Notes: generated by a model from the sequence alone, not told the origin. DNA of 64,000 nucleotides from VRUE01 sp963702035 (GCA_963702035.1 OY969700.1:1364001-1428000); one strand, 5' to 3'. Numbered from the stretch's first letter, positions 15,662 through 24,906 are shown. Translations and numbers: made by a program.

Positions 15662-17602
15662 GTGCAAGGCACCGAGCAGACCCGGATCGGGCGGTGGTTC
15701 GACCGCCATCCTCTGCCGCTGCGCGCGTTCGCGCTCTGCGCTCTCGTGTGGGGCGTCGGCTACCTGATCTGGAGGATCGGCTGGAGCTGGCAGGGTGCCA
15801 GCCCGGTCGCCTTCGCGATGCTGATCGTGACCGAGATCTACGGCCTCTGGGCACTCGGCACCCTGGCCTGGTACTCGTGGTCGCGGCCCCCAGCGGCGCG
15901 CCCGCCGGCCACTCCCGGCCGCAAGATCGACGTCTACGTCTGCACCTACGACGAGCCCTTCGAGGTGGTGGCGGCGACCCTGGCCGGCTGCCGCGCCCTC
16001 ACCTACCCGCACACGACCTACCTGCTCGACGACGGGCGCCGCCCCGAGATGGAGGAGCTGGCGACGGCCGCCGGCGCCGAGTACCTGACCCGTCCCGACA
16101 ACTCTCACGCCAAGGCGGGCAACATCAACGCCGCCCTGCCCCGCACCGAGGGCGAGCTGGTCCTGATGCTCGACGCCGACCACGTGCCGATGCCCGACGC
16201 GCTCGACGCGATGGTCGGCTACTTCGACGACGAGCGCGTCGCGCTGGTGCAGAGCCCGCACGACTTCTTCAACCACGACTCGGTTCAGCACTACGTCGTC
16301 GGCCGCCACGAGCAGTCGCTGTTCTACCGCGTCGTCTGCCCCGGCAAGGACCGCCACGGCGCCGCCTACTGGTGCGGCTCGGCGGCGCTGCTGCGGCGCC
16401 AGGCGCTGCTCGAGATCGGCGGCGTCGCCACCGAGACGATCGCCGAGGACTTCCACACGACGATCCGCCTGCTCCGCCACGGCTGGACCAGCCGCTACCA
16501 CGACGAGGTCCTCGTCCAGGGCCTCGCCCCGCACGACCTCGACGGCTACCTGCTGCAGCGCGACCGCTGGGCGCGCGGCAACCTCGCTGTCTTCACCCTG
16601 CCCGAGTCTCCTCTGCGCGCCCGCGAGCTGCGCCCGGTGCAGCGCCTCTCCTACTTCGTCAGCCTCGCCGCCTACCTGGCGCCGCCGATGCGCCTGCTGC
16701 TGCTGGCGACGCTCGGCCTGGTGATGTGGACCGGCGAGCTGCCGATGAAGATCAGCGTGGTGGCGCTGGCGGCGCTCTGGCTGCCCTCGGTCAGCCTCAA
16801 CCTGCTCGCCGGCTCGGCCCTGACCCGCGGCTACATGAAGATCGGCGAGACCGCCCACTACGAGCTGATGACGATGGAGATCTACACGCGGGCGCTGCGC
16901 TGCATCGTCCGCCCCGGCCGCACCGCCTTCAAGGTGACGCCGAAGCAGGGGGTCGACGGCGGCGGGATCGACGCCGTGCGCAAGCTGCGCCTCGTGATCG
17001 TCGCCGGCGTCGTCCTGGCGAGCGGCACCGTCCTGCGCCTGCTCGACCTCGCGGGCGTGGGTCCATTGCCCGACCTACCCGGAATCGCCGCGGTGATCGT
17101 CCCCCTGCTCGGCCTGATCGAGCTGCGCCGCGTCCTGCGCACCCTGCTCGCCGTCGGGCGCCGCCAGCAGCGTCGCCAGGTCTACCGCTTCGAGGGCGAA
17201 GCCCCCGCGCACTGCTTCGCTGACGGCGGGCATGTCGGCGGCCAGCTGGTCGACGCCAGCGCCGCGGGGGTCGGCCTCGTCCTCGACGCGCCGGTGAGCG
17301 TCGGCGAACGACCCGCCGTCCTGCTCGAGCTGGAGGAGGCGACCGGAGAGGCGCATGAGGTCGCCGCCCAGGTCGAGGTGCGCTCCTGCCGCGAGGTCGA
17401 TGGCCGCTTCTTGGTCGGAGCGACGATCGAGGAGATGGACCCGGCATCGCGGATGCGCCTGATGGAGTGGTGCTACGTCGTCTGCAGCCACGAGCGCCTG
17501 CGCGGACGCCGTCCCGCCGCCCCGCCCACGCGCGAGGCGATCGTGATGCCGCTCGGCGCCACCCCGGCCCCAAGCCTGAGGAAGGTCTCAGAAGCCGCTT
17601 AG
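15662..17602 (+). CDS. Cellulose-synthase-like glycosyltransferase (GT2) with PilZ domain
   Basis: This 646-residue membrane enzyme resembles BcsA. Two N-terminal helices are followed by a GT2 domain with DDGRR (D123/D124), DADH (171-174), AED (261-263, replacing the usual TED) and QRDRW (299-303). A channel-forming set of helices follows (about 320-475), then a C-terminal PilZ-like beta barrel (about 485-600). It should polymerise a UDP-sugar and export the glycan, with c-di-GMP control if the PilZ ligand site is intact; I do not see a clear RxxxR/DxSxxG pair. No bcsB, bcsZ or cyclase is nearby. The start is a GTG behind AAGGGG. Confidence 0.88.
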   Translation: MQGTEQTRIGRWFDRHPLPLRAFALCALVWGVGYLIWRIGWSWQGASPVAFAMLIVTEIYGLWALGTLAWYSWSRPPAARPPATPGRKIDVYVCTYDEPFEVVAATLAGCRALTYPHTTYLLDDGRRPEMEELATAAGAEYLTRPDNSHAKAGNINAALPRTEGELVLMLDADHVPMPDALDAMVGYFDDERVALVQSPHDFFNHDSVQHYVVGRHEQSLFYRVVCPGKDRHGAAYWCGSAALLRRQALLEIGGVATETIAEDFHTTIRLLRHGWTSRYHDEVLVQGLAPHDLDGYLLQRDRWARGNLAVFTLPESPLRARELRPVQRLSYFVSLAAYLAPPMRLLLLATLGLVMWTGELPMKISVVALAALWLPSVSLNLLAGSALTRGYMKIGETAHYELMTMEIYTRALRCIVRPGRTAFKVTPKQGVDGGGIDAVRKLRLVIVAGVVLASGTVLRLLDLAGVGPLPDLPGIAAVIVPLLGLIELRRVLRTLLAVGRRQQRRQVYRFEGEAPAHCFADGGHVGGQLVDASAAGVGLVLDAPVSVGERPAVLLELEEATGEAHEVAAQVEVRSCREVDGRFLVGATIEEMDPASRMRLMEWCYVVCSHERLRGRRPAAPPTREAIVMPLGATPAPSLRKVSEAA

Positions 17603-17636
17603 CCGCGGTTAATGCGGCGCGCTGAGACTGGCGCCG

Positions 17637-18686
17637 ATGAGCGCCATGCGGCCCGGCGCCGCCCTCTTCCCGCTTCGCCTCTTCCTCGGCCTCACCTTCG
17701 TCTACGCGGGGGTGCAGAAGCTGACCGACCCCGGCTTCCTGCACCCGGGCGCGCCGACCTACATCGGAACCCAGCTCCACGCATTCGCCGCCGGCACGCC
17801 GGGTGGCTTTCTGCTGCGCACCTTCGCGATCCCGCATGCGCAGCTCGCCGGGGTCGGCGTGGCGATCGCCGAGATCGTGATCGGCCTGCTGGCGGCCGCC
17901 GGGCTGCTGACGCGCGGCGCGGCGCTGGCCGGCCTCGGCCTCAACCTGGTCCTCTTCCTGACCGCGAGCTGGCACACGACGCCCTATTTCCTCGGCCCCG
18001 ACATCGTCTTCGTCTTCGCCTGGCTGCCCTTCGTCATCTGCGGCGCCGAGGGTCAGCCGGCGCTCGACAACATGCTCGAGCGACCGCCCGAGTCGCTGAC
18101 GCGCCGCACCCGGCTGCATCCGCCCGTGCCTGGCGAGGCGCCGCCGGCGTCCGAAGCGGCGATGACCCGCCGCGTGCTGGTCGCCGAGATCGCCGGCGCG
18201 GGGCTGGCGATTGCCGGCATCTCGGCCCTGCTCAAGGGGCCGTTCACCGGCACGACGGCGAGCGCTCGCGCGCTGAAGGGTGGGGGAAAGCCGGCGGGAG
18301 GCGCGACGGCCGGATCGAACTCACAGCCGGCCACGACCGGAGGCGGCTCAAGTTCAAGCGCGGCCTCGAACCTGCCCCAGGGGGCCGTCAAGCTGGGCCC
18401 GGCAAACCGCCTGCCGACGGGCCAGGCGGCCACGTACAGCGACCCGGCCGATGGCTCACCCGACATCCTGATCCGCGAGACCGACGGGAGCCTCAAAGCG
18501 TTCAGCGCCGTCTGCACCCACGCTGGCTGCACGGTCGGCTACGACGGCAGCGAGATCTACTGCCCCTGCCACGGCGGCACCTACAGCGCCGAAACCGGAG
18601 AAGTCACCGGCGGCCCACCGCCAGCCCCCCTGGCACCAAAGGAAGTGCTCGAACGGGCCGGCCAGATATACGCCGTGCCCAGTTAG
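17637..18686 (+). CDS. DoxX/DoxD-Rieske fusion protein
   Basis: The 349-residue protein fuses a DoxX/TQO-small-subunit-like membrane domain (about 10-140, four helices, RLFLGLTFVYAGVQKL) to a C-terminal Rieske domain. Between them lie a further hydrophobic segment (186-200) and a Ser/Gly linker. The Rieske ligands are C293/H295 (CTHAGC) and C309/H312 (CPCHGG), with C298/C311 as the likely disulfide. The Rieske domain would lie outside the membrane and pass electrons to or from the quinone-linked DoxX part. The exact reaction is unknown. It begins 34 bp after the GT2 gene. Confidence 0.88.
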   Translation: MSAMRPGAALFPLRLFLGLTFVYAGVQKLTDPGFLHPGAPTYIGTQLHAFAAGTPGGFLLRTFAIPHAQLAGVGVAIAEIVIGLLAAAGLLTRGAALAGLGLNLVLFLTASWHTTPYFLGPDIVFVFAWLPFVICGAEGQPALDNMLERPPESLTRRTRLHPPVPGEAPPASEAAMTRRVLVAEIAGAGLAIAGISALLKGPFTGTTASARALKGGGKPAGGATAGSNSQPATTGGGSSSSAASNLPQGAVKLGPANRLPTGQAATYSDPADGSPDILIRETDGSLKAFSAVCTHAGCTVGYDGSEIYCPCHGGTYSAETGEVTGGPPPAPLAPKEVLERAGQIYAVPS

Positions 18687-18760
18687 CGCTTCTGGCGGGG
18701 AAGGCCGGGCTCACATGAGTGGGTGTTATCTGCGAAGCACCGGAACAGTGCAATGGTGGG

Positions 18761-18895
18761 TCGAGGAGATTGACCCGGCGTCGCGGATGCGGCTGATGGA
18801 GTGGTGCTACGTCGTCTGCCGCCACGAGCGCCTGCGCGGCCGGCGGCTGGCGGTGCCCACGCACAGGCAGGACGAGGAGATCGTCATGCCGCTCG
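18761..18895 (+). pseudogene. Duplicated 3' end of the GT2-PilZ gene
   Basis: About 135 bp repeat the sequence at about 17427-17555, with many silent changes and the frame preserved: EEIDPASRMRLMEWCYVVC followed by HERLRGRR, EEIVMPL. No GT2 body precedes it. This looks like the leftover end of a second, diverged copy of the glycosyltransferase gene, at the left border of the accessory region. Confidence 0.75.
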
Positions 18896-19120
18896 AGATT
18901 TCCCAGCGGGGAGCATCGCCGCGTAGACCACTCGAACGATCTCGACCCATGAACAGGCGCGATTCGCTAACCTCGCGCGCCATGGGAGCCACCCTCATGG
19001 GAGAAACCAGACCCGTCCCAGGATTCAAGGGAACGTCCGGGCGGTCGATTAAAGATGCGCGTCTTCTTTCAACCCCGAATGCACGCGCTCCGAGAGTCAA
19101 GGACCGAGGGAGGTCATCGC

Positions 19121-19324
19121 ATGGAGAACAGGCCACAGCCTTCTGAGTCACGGGAGGGGGCGGGTCCCGCCGCCGGCCCGAACCAGCAGGCGCCCAAGCG
19201 CTCCACCCGCGACCTGACCGACGCCGAGAGGTGGTTCAAGAACTTCAACTCTGCTTACAGAGTAAGGGTCGACGACCACTACGAAACAGCGGTCGAACGT
19301 CGCCTTCCCTTCCGACCCAGCTAG
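19121..19324 (+). CDS. Small hypothetical protein
   Basis: This is a 67-residue protein starting MENRPQPSESREG, with a disordered Pro/Ser-rich first half and a more ordered C-terminus (DLTDAERWFKNFNSAYR). The start is supported by GGGAGG upstream. It has no recognised family. Its stop overlaps the stop of the SIR2-like gene coming from the other strand. Confidence 0.5.
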   Translation: MENRPQPSESREGAGPAAGPNQQAPKRSTRDLTDAERWFKNFNSAYRVRVDDHYETAVERRLPFRPS

Positions 19325-21061
19325 TCGTCAGCCGGTAGAAATCGCAGACTCCAACGCGAGTCTTCAGGATCGAGTTTGGTCGGATCGAGCAGGTCGTTGA
19401 TCGGCTTCACTAGGAGCTTTTCTAGTTTCTCCAAGTTCTCGTATCTGTCCGCAGCCCTGGAAAGCTCCCCCTTGAGCTCGCTGCTGCGAACGTTGACGAC
19501 CCCTACCGGAAGATGGCGCCACGCCTCGTCGTGAAGCGTGAGCGGAACGCTGACGCCATACTCCCAAAGGCCTCGCTTGGGAAGGATTTCCGCAGCGTGA
19601 GTTCCTCCCTTTCGGAAACAGCGCTGAGCGCCAAAGCGGGTATCGCTCTCTCCGAGATCGCACCAGAGTGCAGTATCGCCGTTGAGCCAGATGCCCTCGG
19701 AGGTAGCCCAGAGGAACAGGGTGCGGGCCTTCGGGTTCCTAACCCATACCTCGACCATGATTTTCTCCTGGGCAGGGGCGTCCGTCAGCTCGAGAAGCTC
19801 GCGAATCTCGTCGCGAATCGACGCCAGACGTTCAAGCCAATGTCTTTGCAACTGCACGTTTCGAAACCCCGGCGTTTCTCCATCCTCGAATCCGAACAGC
19901 TTGGCCCAGTTACGCCACCAGCCGAGGAGGCGGTCGGAGTACCCTTCGTACTCGTCGTCCAGCTTGACCCGTAGCGCGATCTCGGTGAGAAGTTGGGGAA
20001 CCTGATGGGGGAAATCGACCATGATCGGAATCACACCCAGATGCAGAAATCGTTTGGCGACAACGTCGCGTGCGATGCTGCGCTCGACGGACTCGACTTG
20101 GCGAGAGCCAGGCTCGCCGAGTTCCAAGAGGGCGGAGCCATCGGGCTCGTTCTCCTGATCGGGGGCCAGAAGCACGGCGTATCGTGGCTGCTGGAACTTC
20201 GTCATCGCGAGCTTTGCCAGTACGTCGGGGTCGGTCAGGCTGCTGCCAACGAATATGCACGCCCCTTTGCTGAGTGCGTCGTCGAGCAGCTTGTCCCTCC
20301 ACTGCTGATTCTCGACCTGGTGCTGTTTGAGGCACTTGTCATACCAGGCAAAAAAATCGACCTCACCGATCACCAGCGGGCCGTGGGAGTCCTCCGATGC
20401 CACTCCGTTTACGTGGAAGACCGGGATCTCGTCGGAGCCGACCGGCTGATCGTCAGAAACGGACGTACGAGCCTCAAAGACATAGTCGCATTCGCTGGTC
20501 ACATCGGCGAAGTACTCGATCACCTTCTCTCGCTCTTCGATGATGGTGCGATCGTAATTCGTAGTGATGATGTTCAACCGACCTACCATCGCTCTTCAAG
20601 GCAAACGCCAACGCGCCGATGCTGCGAGCAAGGAAGCCGCCGCTGGTGTATCCCGCCCGATTTGCCGCTTCGATCTGATTGATGAACTGCGGCGTCTTCT
20701 CGGGACTGGTCTTTGGCCGCTCGCGCCGGGCTATCTCGCGAGCGATCGAACCGATATAGGCTGGTGGGTAAGCCTGTCCGATCGCACCGCTGATTCGGCC
20801 TTCGACCGCTTCTCGCTTCTCTTTGTCCATCGAGTTGAAGTCAGGGTGTTCCTTGATCCACTGGCCAAGGATGAAAGGCATCAACTCGTTGCTGAGGGGT
20901 GCACCGACGTCCGCCGATACTCCAGCTCCTGCGTAGATGGTCACATCGTCTAGAGATGCGAGGGTGTCTATGTATTCCTTGGTGCTGGAGCGGCGGAAAA
21001 ACCCTCGGCCAATTTCCGCCGACGTGGTCTTTATATAGCCGTCCTCGACATCTCTGCCCAT
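19321..21061 (-). pseudogene. SIR2-like NAD-binding protein, broken by a frameshift
   Basis: Two overlapping frames make one SIR2-like protein of about 570 residues. The 5' frame (start 21061, ribosome-binding site GGAGGTAA) has the NAD loop TIYAGAGVSADVGAPLS. The 3' frame (from 20589) continues with LNIITTNYDRTIIE, the next SIR2 strand, and then VFHVNG and IFVGSSLTDPDV. The switch lies near 20580, where GGTAGGT suggests a 4-bp insertion. A C-terminal half of about 250 residues has no recognised family. SIR2 proteins of this type deplete NAD+ in several phage-defence systems. Either the gene is dead, the two parts are produced by recoding, or the base is a sequencing error. Confidence 0.72.
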
Positions 21062-21335
21062 CCATTTACCTCCGACTGCCTAAATCAGTCGGCAAACCCT
21101 GTCCCATTGCCGGGAGGCTACCAAAGGCCCGGCGGATACGCTGGGGCATCCACATCCATGCAATCGCATCCCACCGATATTGGGGGGTCGATTTACAACT
21201 CGAAGCGGGGATCATGGGACGGTATGCCAACCCCGAGGTCAGGGAGCGGCTTGATCGACTCAACCTCGGCTAAGTTGGTGACCTCCTGACAGGCTCAGCA
21301 ATTGCGCTTGCGCTTGATTCGTCGAGAATGATCCT

Positions 21336-22124
21336 ATGGCCGCAAAGCTGCCATTCGAGTTCGTAGGAAACCTGCCGTGGGATTGCGACGACGACCTAGC
21401 GGTCTTCGCAGCAGCAGCCACGTCTCATACTTGGGCAGGCGAGGGTCCGGAGCGGGTGGTTATCACCACCGATCTTGTCGCAGCTTTCAAGCGCTATATG
21501 CCTGACCGCAAGTTCCGTGACTGGTCCGACCGCCAGCAAGAGCGCCACGCAGACACCGGAGCGATCGGTGTCGGCATGGCGTTTACTGGCAGGGATGGCC
21601 AGTCGACGATCGTTCTCGCCCAGCTTGATTCAAGGGATGCAACGTTGTCGCTGTTCGCGCATGAGTACCTGGAGGCCGCGACTTCCGGGCATGCGAATCG
21701 GCTGGGGTTCCCGGAGGCCGTGGACGCGGAGGCAAATCATGGGCGAGCGCTCTGGGGAGAGTACGTAGTCGAGCGCGCACGACGAGAAATCAGCGATCCC
21801 CTCGGATGGCCGGTTACCGATCTTGACCACGGGTTTCTTCTTAACACCGCCGAGGATGCGTCGGCGGCAACTGAACCGCAGCAAGGATGGGCCTACGCTT
21901 TGCTAGCGCTCGATTTTGCCAAAGTGTCGGCCCGAGCAGATGCCGGAGTAGCCGGGGAGAAAGCTGACCTAGAGCGCTTCTTCGAGCTGCCTTTTCCATC
22001 GGAGCCGTGGCACGAGTACCTGGTTGCGCTTCGAGAGATATACGGCGACCCGAACGGAGACCTGGATGCTCACGACGAGCGGGCCTTTGAGTGTTGGGCC
22101 AGGATTTGGCGTTCGCGAGCGTAG
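21336..22124 (+). CDS. Hypothetical protein with HEYLE motif
   Basis: This 262-residue protein is soluble, with no signal peptide. It contains SLFAHEYLEAATSGHANRLG (about 107-126). The H-E-x-x-E followed by H five residues later looks metal-site-like but is not the classic HExxH zincin motif. The rest is rich in aromatic and acidic residues and includes HDERAFECWARIWR at the C-terminus. I do not recognise the family. It sits between the SIR2-like gene and the RNxxxH protein in the accessory region, so a defence or toxin role is possible but unproven. Confidence 0.6.
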   Translation: MAAKLPFEFVGNLPWDCDDDLAVFAAAATSHTWAGEGPERVVITTDLVAAFKRYMPDRKFRDWSDRQQERHADTGAIGVGMAFTGRDGQSTIVLAQLDSRDATLSLFAHEYLEAATSGHANRLGFPEAVDAEANHGRALWGEYVVERARREISDPLGWPVTDLDHGFLLNTAEDASAATEPQQGWAYALLALDFAKVSARADAGVAGEKADLERFFELPFPSEPWHEYLVALREIYGDPNGDLDAHDERAFECWARIWRSRA

Positions 22125-22152
22125 TCCAAACAGGTGCCAGCGAGGATGACGC

Positions 22153-23412
22153 CTAGTCGGAGTTGACCGCGTCAGCGGTGTCCTCAGCGGCGTGAAACAT
22201 CGCCGATGGTCCCCAGGTCATAAACCGCCACTCACCTTCCTCGTGTCCGGAAATGGCTGACTTGCCGTCATCGGTCTCCCTGATCCAGCGGATACGGCCG
22301 ATTTTGGTATCCCCGGCGACCGTCAACTCCGCGTCGATCTCACAGATCACCGGGGCCTGGAAATCGAGCCGGACGATCCGAAAGTCCTCCAGCTCGAACG
22401 GCATGTATTCATCCCGAACCCGGCCCGCGCTTTTTCCGGGCGTGTCTTCCCGAGTGAGCGATGCGAGCTGCACCGCCATCCGGCCGTAGTTCTTCGTCTT
22501 CCAGGCTTCGAGGATTTCGGCCGCGAGTGCATGGATCGACTCGCTCTCAAAGTCGGGGTCGTCGGGCGTGAGCGTCTTCGCCTGCCACGTATCAAGCGCC
22601 TGCTTGGTTCGCTGGTTCTCGGCGATCTGGCCGAAGAGTTCCCGCAGGGACGGCTCCGGCTCCGGTGGGATCGTCTGCTTCTCGCGGCTGAGTGCCCAGT
22701 CGGCGACGGCGAAGAGACGGTTCCAGGCTTTCGTGGCCGCCACGACGTTGTTGAAGTTCGTGAGCATCCCGTGGACGATGCCGTTCCGGTACAGCTCGTG
22801 GACCTCTTCGTCCGAGGTCTTCTTGAAGGTCTTGGTGAACGTCCGGTGGGCCAGGGTGAGGCCTTGGTGGTGGCCTACGACGCTGTTCCAGGCGGCCATT
22901 TCGTCGTCTTCCCGCGCGTGCAGCCCGCGGCGCGGGTCCGTCTCGACATCGTTGACGAACCCGTCCATGACCGAGATGAGCAACAAAACCGTGCTGTCGT
23001 ACCGTCCGGCTTCGTAGTCCTCTCGGGCGCGGTCGATCCTCTGCCGCCGCGCCTGCATCTCGGGGAAGTGCCAAAGGCGCTGGATCATGAAGCGCAGCGT
23101 CTCGTGGTCCTGGTAATGGGCGATCAGCAGCTGTTCGGCCTCGTCAACTGGCTTTGCGAGCAGCCCTTTGGCGAGGTCGGTATTCAGGCTCTCGTGAAAG
23201 ATCCAGTGCCGGTCTCCGAGCAAATCGTAGAAGCCGTCAACCGTGGCGACTAGATCGTCGAGTTGGCGCTCAACTGCTTCTAGCGAAGCTCGTTGATCGC
23301 GGGCAACGAAACGCGTGAGCAACTTGCCTCCGCGAATCTGCTCCAGCATCTCCGCAACAATGGGAAGGTCGCGGGCAGATTTGTACGGGTCGGGCGGCGG
23401 AATGGCGACCAT
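22153..23412 (-). CDS. HEPN-like protein with RNxxxH motif
   Basis: This 419-residue protein has an alpha-helical N-terminal half (about 35-250) containing YEAGRYDSTVLLLISVMDGF and the motif ELYRNGIVHGML. R209-N210-x3-H214 matches the R-[N/D/H]-x3-H active-site pattern of HEPN ribonucleases. The C-terminal part (about 290-419) is beta-rich and ends in EEGEWRFMTWGPSAMF, possibly an NTF2-like or sensor domain. HEPN RNases act in toxin-antitoxin and abortive-infection systems. The next gene on the same strand is another HEPN/MNT pair, which supports a defence context. The exact family is not recognised. Confidence 0.62.
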   Translation of the reverse strand: MVAIPPPDPYKSARDLPIVAEMLEQIRGGKLLTRFVARDQRASLEAVERQLDDLVATVDGFYDLLGDRHWIFHESLNTDLAKGLLAKPVDEAEQLLIAHYQDHETLRFMIQRLWHFPEMQARRQRIDRAREDYEAGRYDSTVLLLISVMDGFVNDVETDPRRGLHAREDDEMAAWNSVVGHHQGLTLAHRTFTKTFKKTSDEEVHELYRNGIVHGMLTNFNNVVAATKAWNRLFAVADWALSREKQTIPPEPEPSLRELFGQIAENQRTKQALDTWQAKTLTPDDPDFESESIHALAAEILEAWKTKNYGRMAVQLASLTREDTPGKSAGRVRDEYMPFELEDFRIVRLDFQAPVICEIDAELTVAGDTKIGRIRWIRETDDGKSAISGHEEGEWRFMTWGPSAMFHAAEDTADAVNSD

Positions 23413-23497
23413 GCACCGAGTGTAGGTGAGCGACTGGCTGCATCAAGAGAGCGTGGCGTTCGGCGTACCGCAATTTGCCCGCGCCAGGCCCACGTTT

Positions 23498-23908
23498 CTA
23501 ACCCAGCTCGTTCGAGTCCTCCGTCTCGACTTGGGCTTTGGCCCAGGCGAGGACCTCATTTACCAGCGCGATGGCCTGCTCCCGGTCGAGAGGATCGTCG
23601 ATCGTCTCTCCGTACCGGAACTCCACCGCCCAAGGGCCGAGCACGCGGATGTCATGCAAAGAAGCTGGCAGTGGCGATCCAAGATCGCTCAGACGCTCGA
23701 TGAGGTGCCGGAGGTCATGCGTCCAAGGAAAGTCATCGCCCGACGCGACGAGCACAGCCTTCATAGCCTTCTCTGCTGCCTGTTGGGCGTGGAAGCCGAC
23801 GATGGCGTCTGCCATGTCGCCATCGGCAGCTAGCTTGCCTACCGCGTCGGCATCCTCCCAAGCCTTGCGCAGAAGGAGCTGAGCTTCTTCGAACTCAGGC
23901 GGTGACAA
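23498..23908 (-). CDS. HEPN-domain protein of a HEPN/MNT pair
   Basis: The 136-residue helical protein matches the HEPN family linked to minimal nucleotidyltransferases. It has EFEEAQLLLRKAWEDADAV, then GFHAQQAAEKAMKAVLVASG, then THDLRHLIERL and AVEFRYGE. I see no clear Rx4-6H RNase motif, so it may be the non-catalytic type. The start is taken as TTG at 23908, overlapping the MNT gene by 14 bp with GAGGG upstream. ATG starts further upstream read the MNT gene in another frame. With its partner it probably forms a toxin-antitoxin module in which the MNT protein modifies the HEPN protein. Confidence 0.82.
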   Translation of the reverse strand: MSPPEFEEAQLLLRKAWEDADAVGKLAADGDMADAIVGFHAQQAAEKAMKAVLVASGDDFPWTHDLRHLIERLSDLGSPLPASLHDIRVLGPWAVEFRYGETIDDPLDREQAIALVNEVLAWAKAQVETEDSNELG

Positions 23909-24221
23909 GGACGCGGCCCTCGCGAAGCGCCCGATAAACAAGCGTGCTCGGCACACGCTCGCGTCGTGCCGCCTCCTCCTCGGAGACGACGACGACATCG
24001 ACTGGAACCCCCAGCGGGGGAAGTGCGTCTCGCAAGCGCACCATCTCGTTGAGCTTGCTTTTCACCTGGGCCTCGATTACGAGGAAATCGAGGTCGCTGT
24101 CATCGCGGGCGCCGCCGCGCGCTCTTGACCCGAAGAGCACGACCCTCGCCGGCGAACCGGCGGCCGCCGCCAAGCGTCGGCCAGCATCCTCGATCACGGC
24201 ATCATCGATCATGGGGCGCAT
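23895..24221 (-). CDS. Minimal nucleotidyltransferase (MNT) antitoxin-like protein
   Basis: This 108-residue protein has the nucleotidyltransferase signature LFGSRARGGARDDSDLDFLV. GS is at 31-32, the catalytic aspartates are D43 and D45, and a further strand VDVVVVSEEE follows at about 73-82. In HEPN/MNT pairs the MNT enzyme adds AMP units to the HEPN toxin. The ATG at 24221 is used; another in-frame ATG lies 9 bp on. It is co-transcribed with and overlaps the HEPN gene downstream. Confidence 0.86.
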   Translation of the reverse strand: MRPMIDDAVIEDAGRRLAAAAGSPARVVLFGSRARGGARDDSDLDFLVIEAQVKSKLNEMVRLRDALPPLGVPVDVVVVSEEEAARRERVPSTLVYRALREGRVLVTA

Positions 24222-24319
24222 CGTAGCCGCTGCTCCCGAGCTTTCCCTCGGCGGGCAGCGCTCCGAGCGGGTGTAGCCTGGATGAGAGTTCTAATAAGGA
24301 ACTTCAACCAGGCAAGCAA

Positions 24320-24409
24320 CGGAGAGGGTGGGATTCGAACCCACGAGACGGGTTAACCCCGCCCACGCGATTTCCAGTCGCGCTCCTTAAGCCACTCGGA
24401 CACCTCTCC
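24320..24409 (-). tRNA. tRNA-Ser (anticodon GGA)
   Basis: On the minus strand, the acceptor GGAGAGG pairs with CCTCTCC. The anticodon stem CGCGA/TCGCG carries loop CTGGAAA (anticodon GGA, reading UCC). The variable arm is long (GGGCGGGGTTAACCCG) and the T-arm is GTGGG-TTCGAAT-CCCAC. Ninety bases, class II. It marks the right end of the accessory region, but I found no duplicated tRNA end around it. Confidence 0.96.
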
Positions 24410-24438
24410 GGGTCCTACTCGAAAGGGTATTGGCTCCG

Positions 24439-24906
24439 CTATCTCCGGGCGGCGAAGAACTCGTGGAGCAGCGCCGCGCACTCGTCCTCCATCACGCCGG
24501 CGGTCACCCGCGGGCGGTGGTTGAGGGCGGGCTCGGCGAGGACGTCGAGGACGCTGCCGGCCGCGCCGGCCTTGGGGTCGGGGGCGCCGTAGACGACCTC
24601 GGGGATGCGGGCGAGGACGATCGCGCCGGCGCACATCGCGCACGGCTCGAGCGTCACGTAGAGGGTCGTGCCGGGCAGGCGCCAACCGCCGAGCGCCTCG
24701 GCGGCCGCGCGGATCGCGAGGATCTCGGCATGGGCGGTGGGGTCATGGCGCAGTTCGCGCTCGTTGCCGGCGGCGGCGAGCAGCTCTCCGTCGCGGGCGA
24801 CGACCGCCCCGATCGGGACATCGCCGTGCGCCTCGGCTTCGCGGGCCCGCTCGATCGCCAGCCCCATCAGCCGCTGCTGCACGTCACTGGCGGACCTGTC
24901 CGGCAT
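24439..24906 (-). CDS. tadA: tRNA-specific adenosine deaminase TadA
   Basis: The 155-residue enzyme converts adenosine-34 to inosine in tRNA-Arg. The zinc site is H59-A-E61 (TAHAEILA) and C89/C92 (LEPCAMCAGAI). The RDPTAHAE context and the length fit TadA rather than cytidine or guanine deaminases. The start is set at ATG 24906; longer in-frame starts (GTG, TTG) up to 24933 have no better ribosome-binding site. It lies beside tRNA-Ser and diverges from the subtilase gene. Confidence 0.92.
   Translation of the reverse strand: MPDRSASDVQQRLMGLAIERAREAEAHGDVPIGAVVARDGELLAAAGNERELRHDPTAHAEILAIRAAAEALGGWRLPGTTLYVTLEPCAMCAGAIVLARIPEVVYGAPDPKAGAAGSVLDVLAEPALNHRPRVTAGVMEDECAALLHEFFAARR

Noticed and set aside
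24320..24409. tRNA-Ser(GGA) as the attachment site of the accessory region at 18.7-24.3 kb
   Set aside because: I found no duplicated tRNA end near the left border of that region, so a tRNA-targeted integration cannot be supported.
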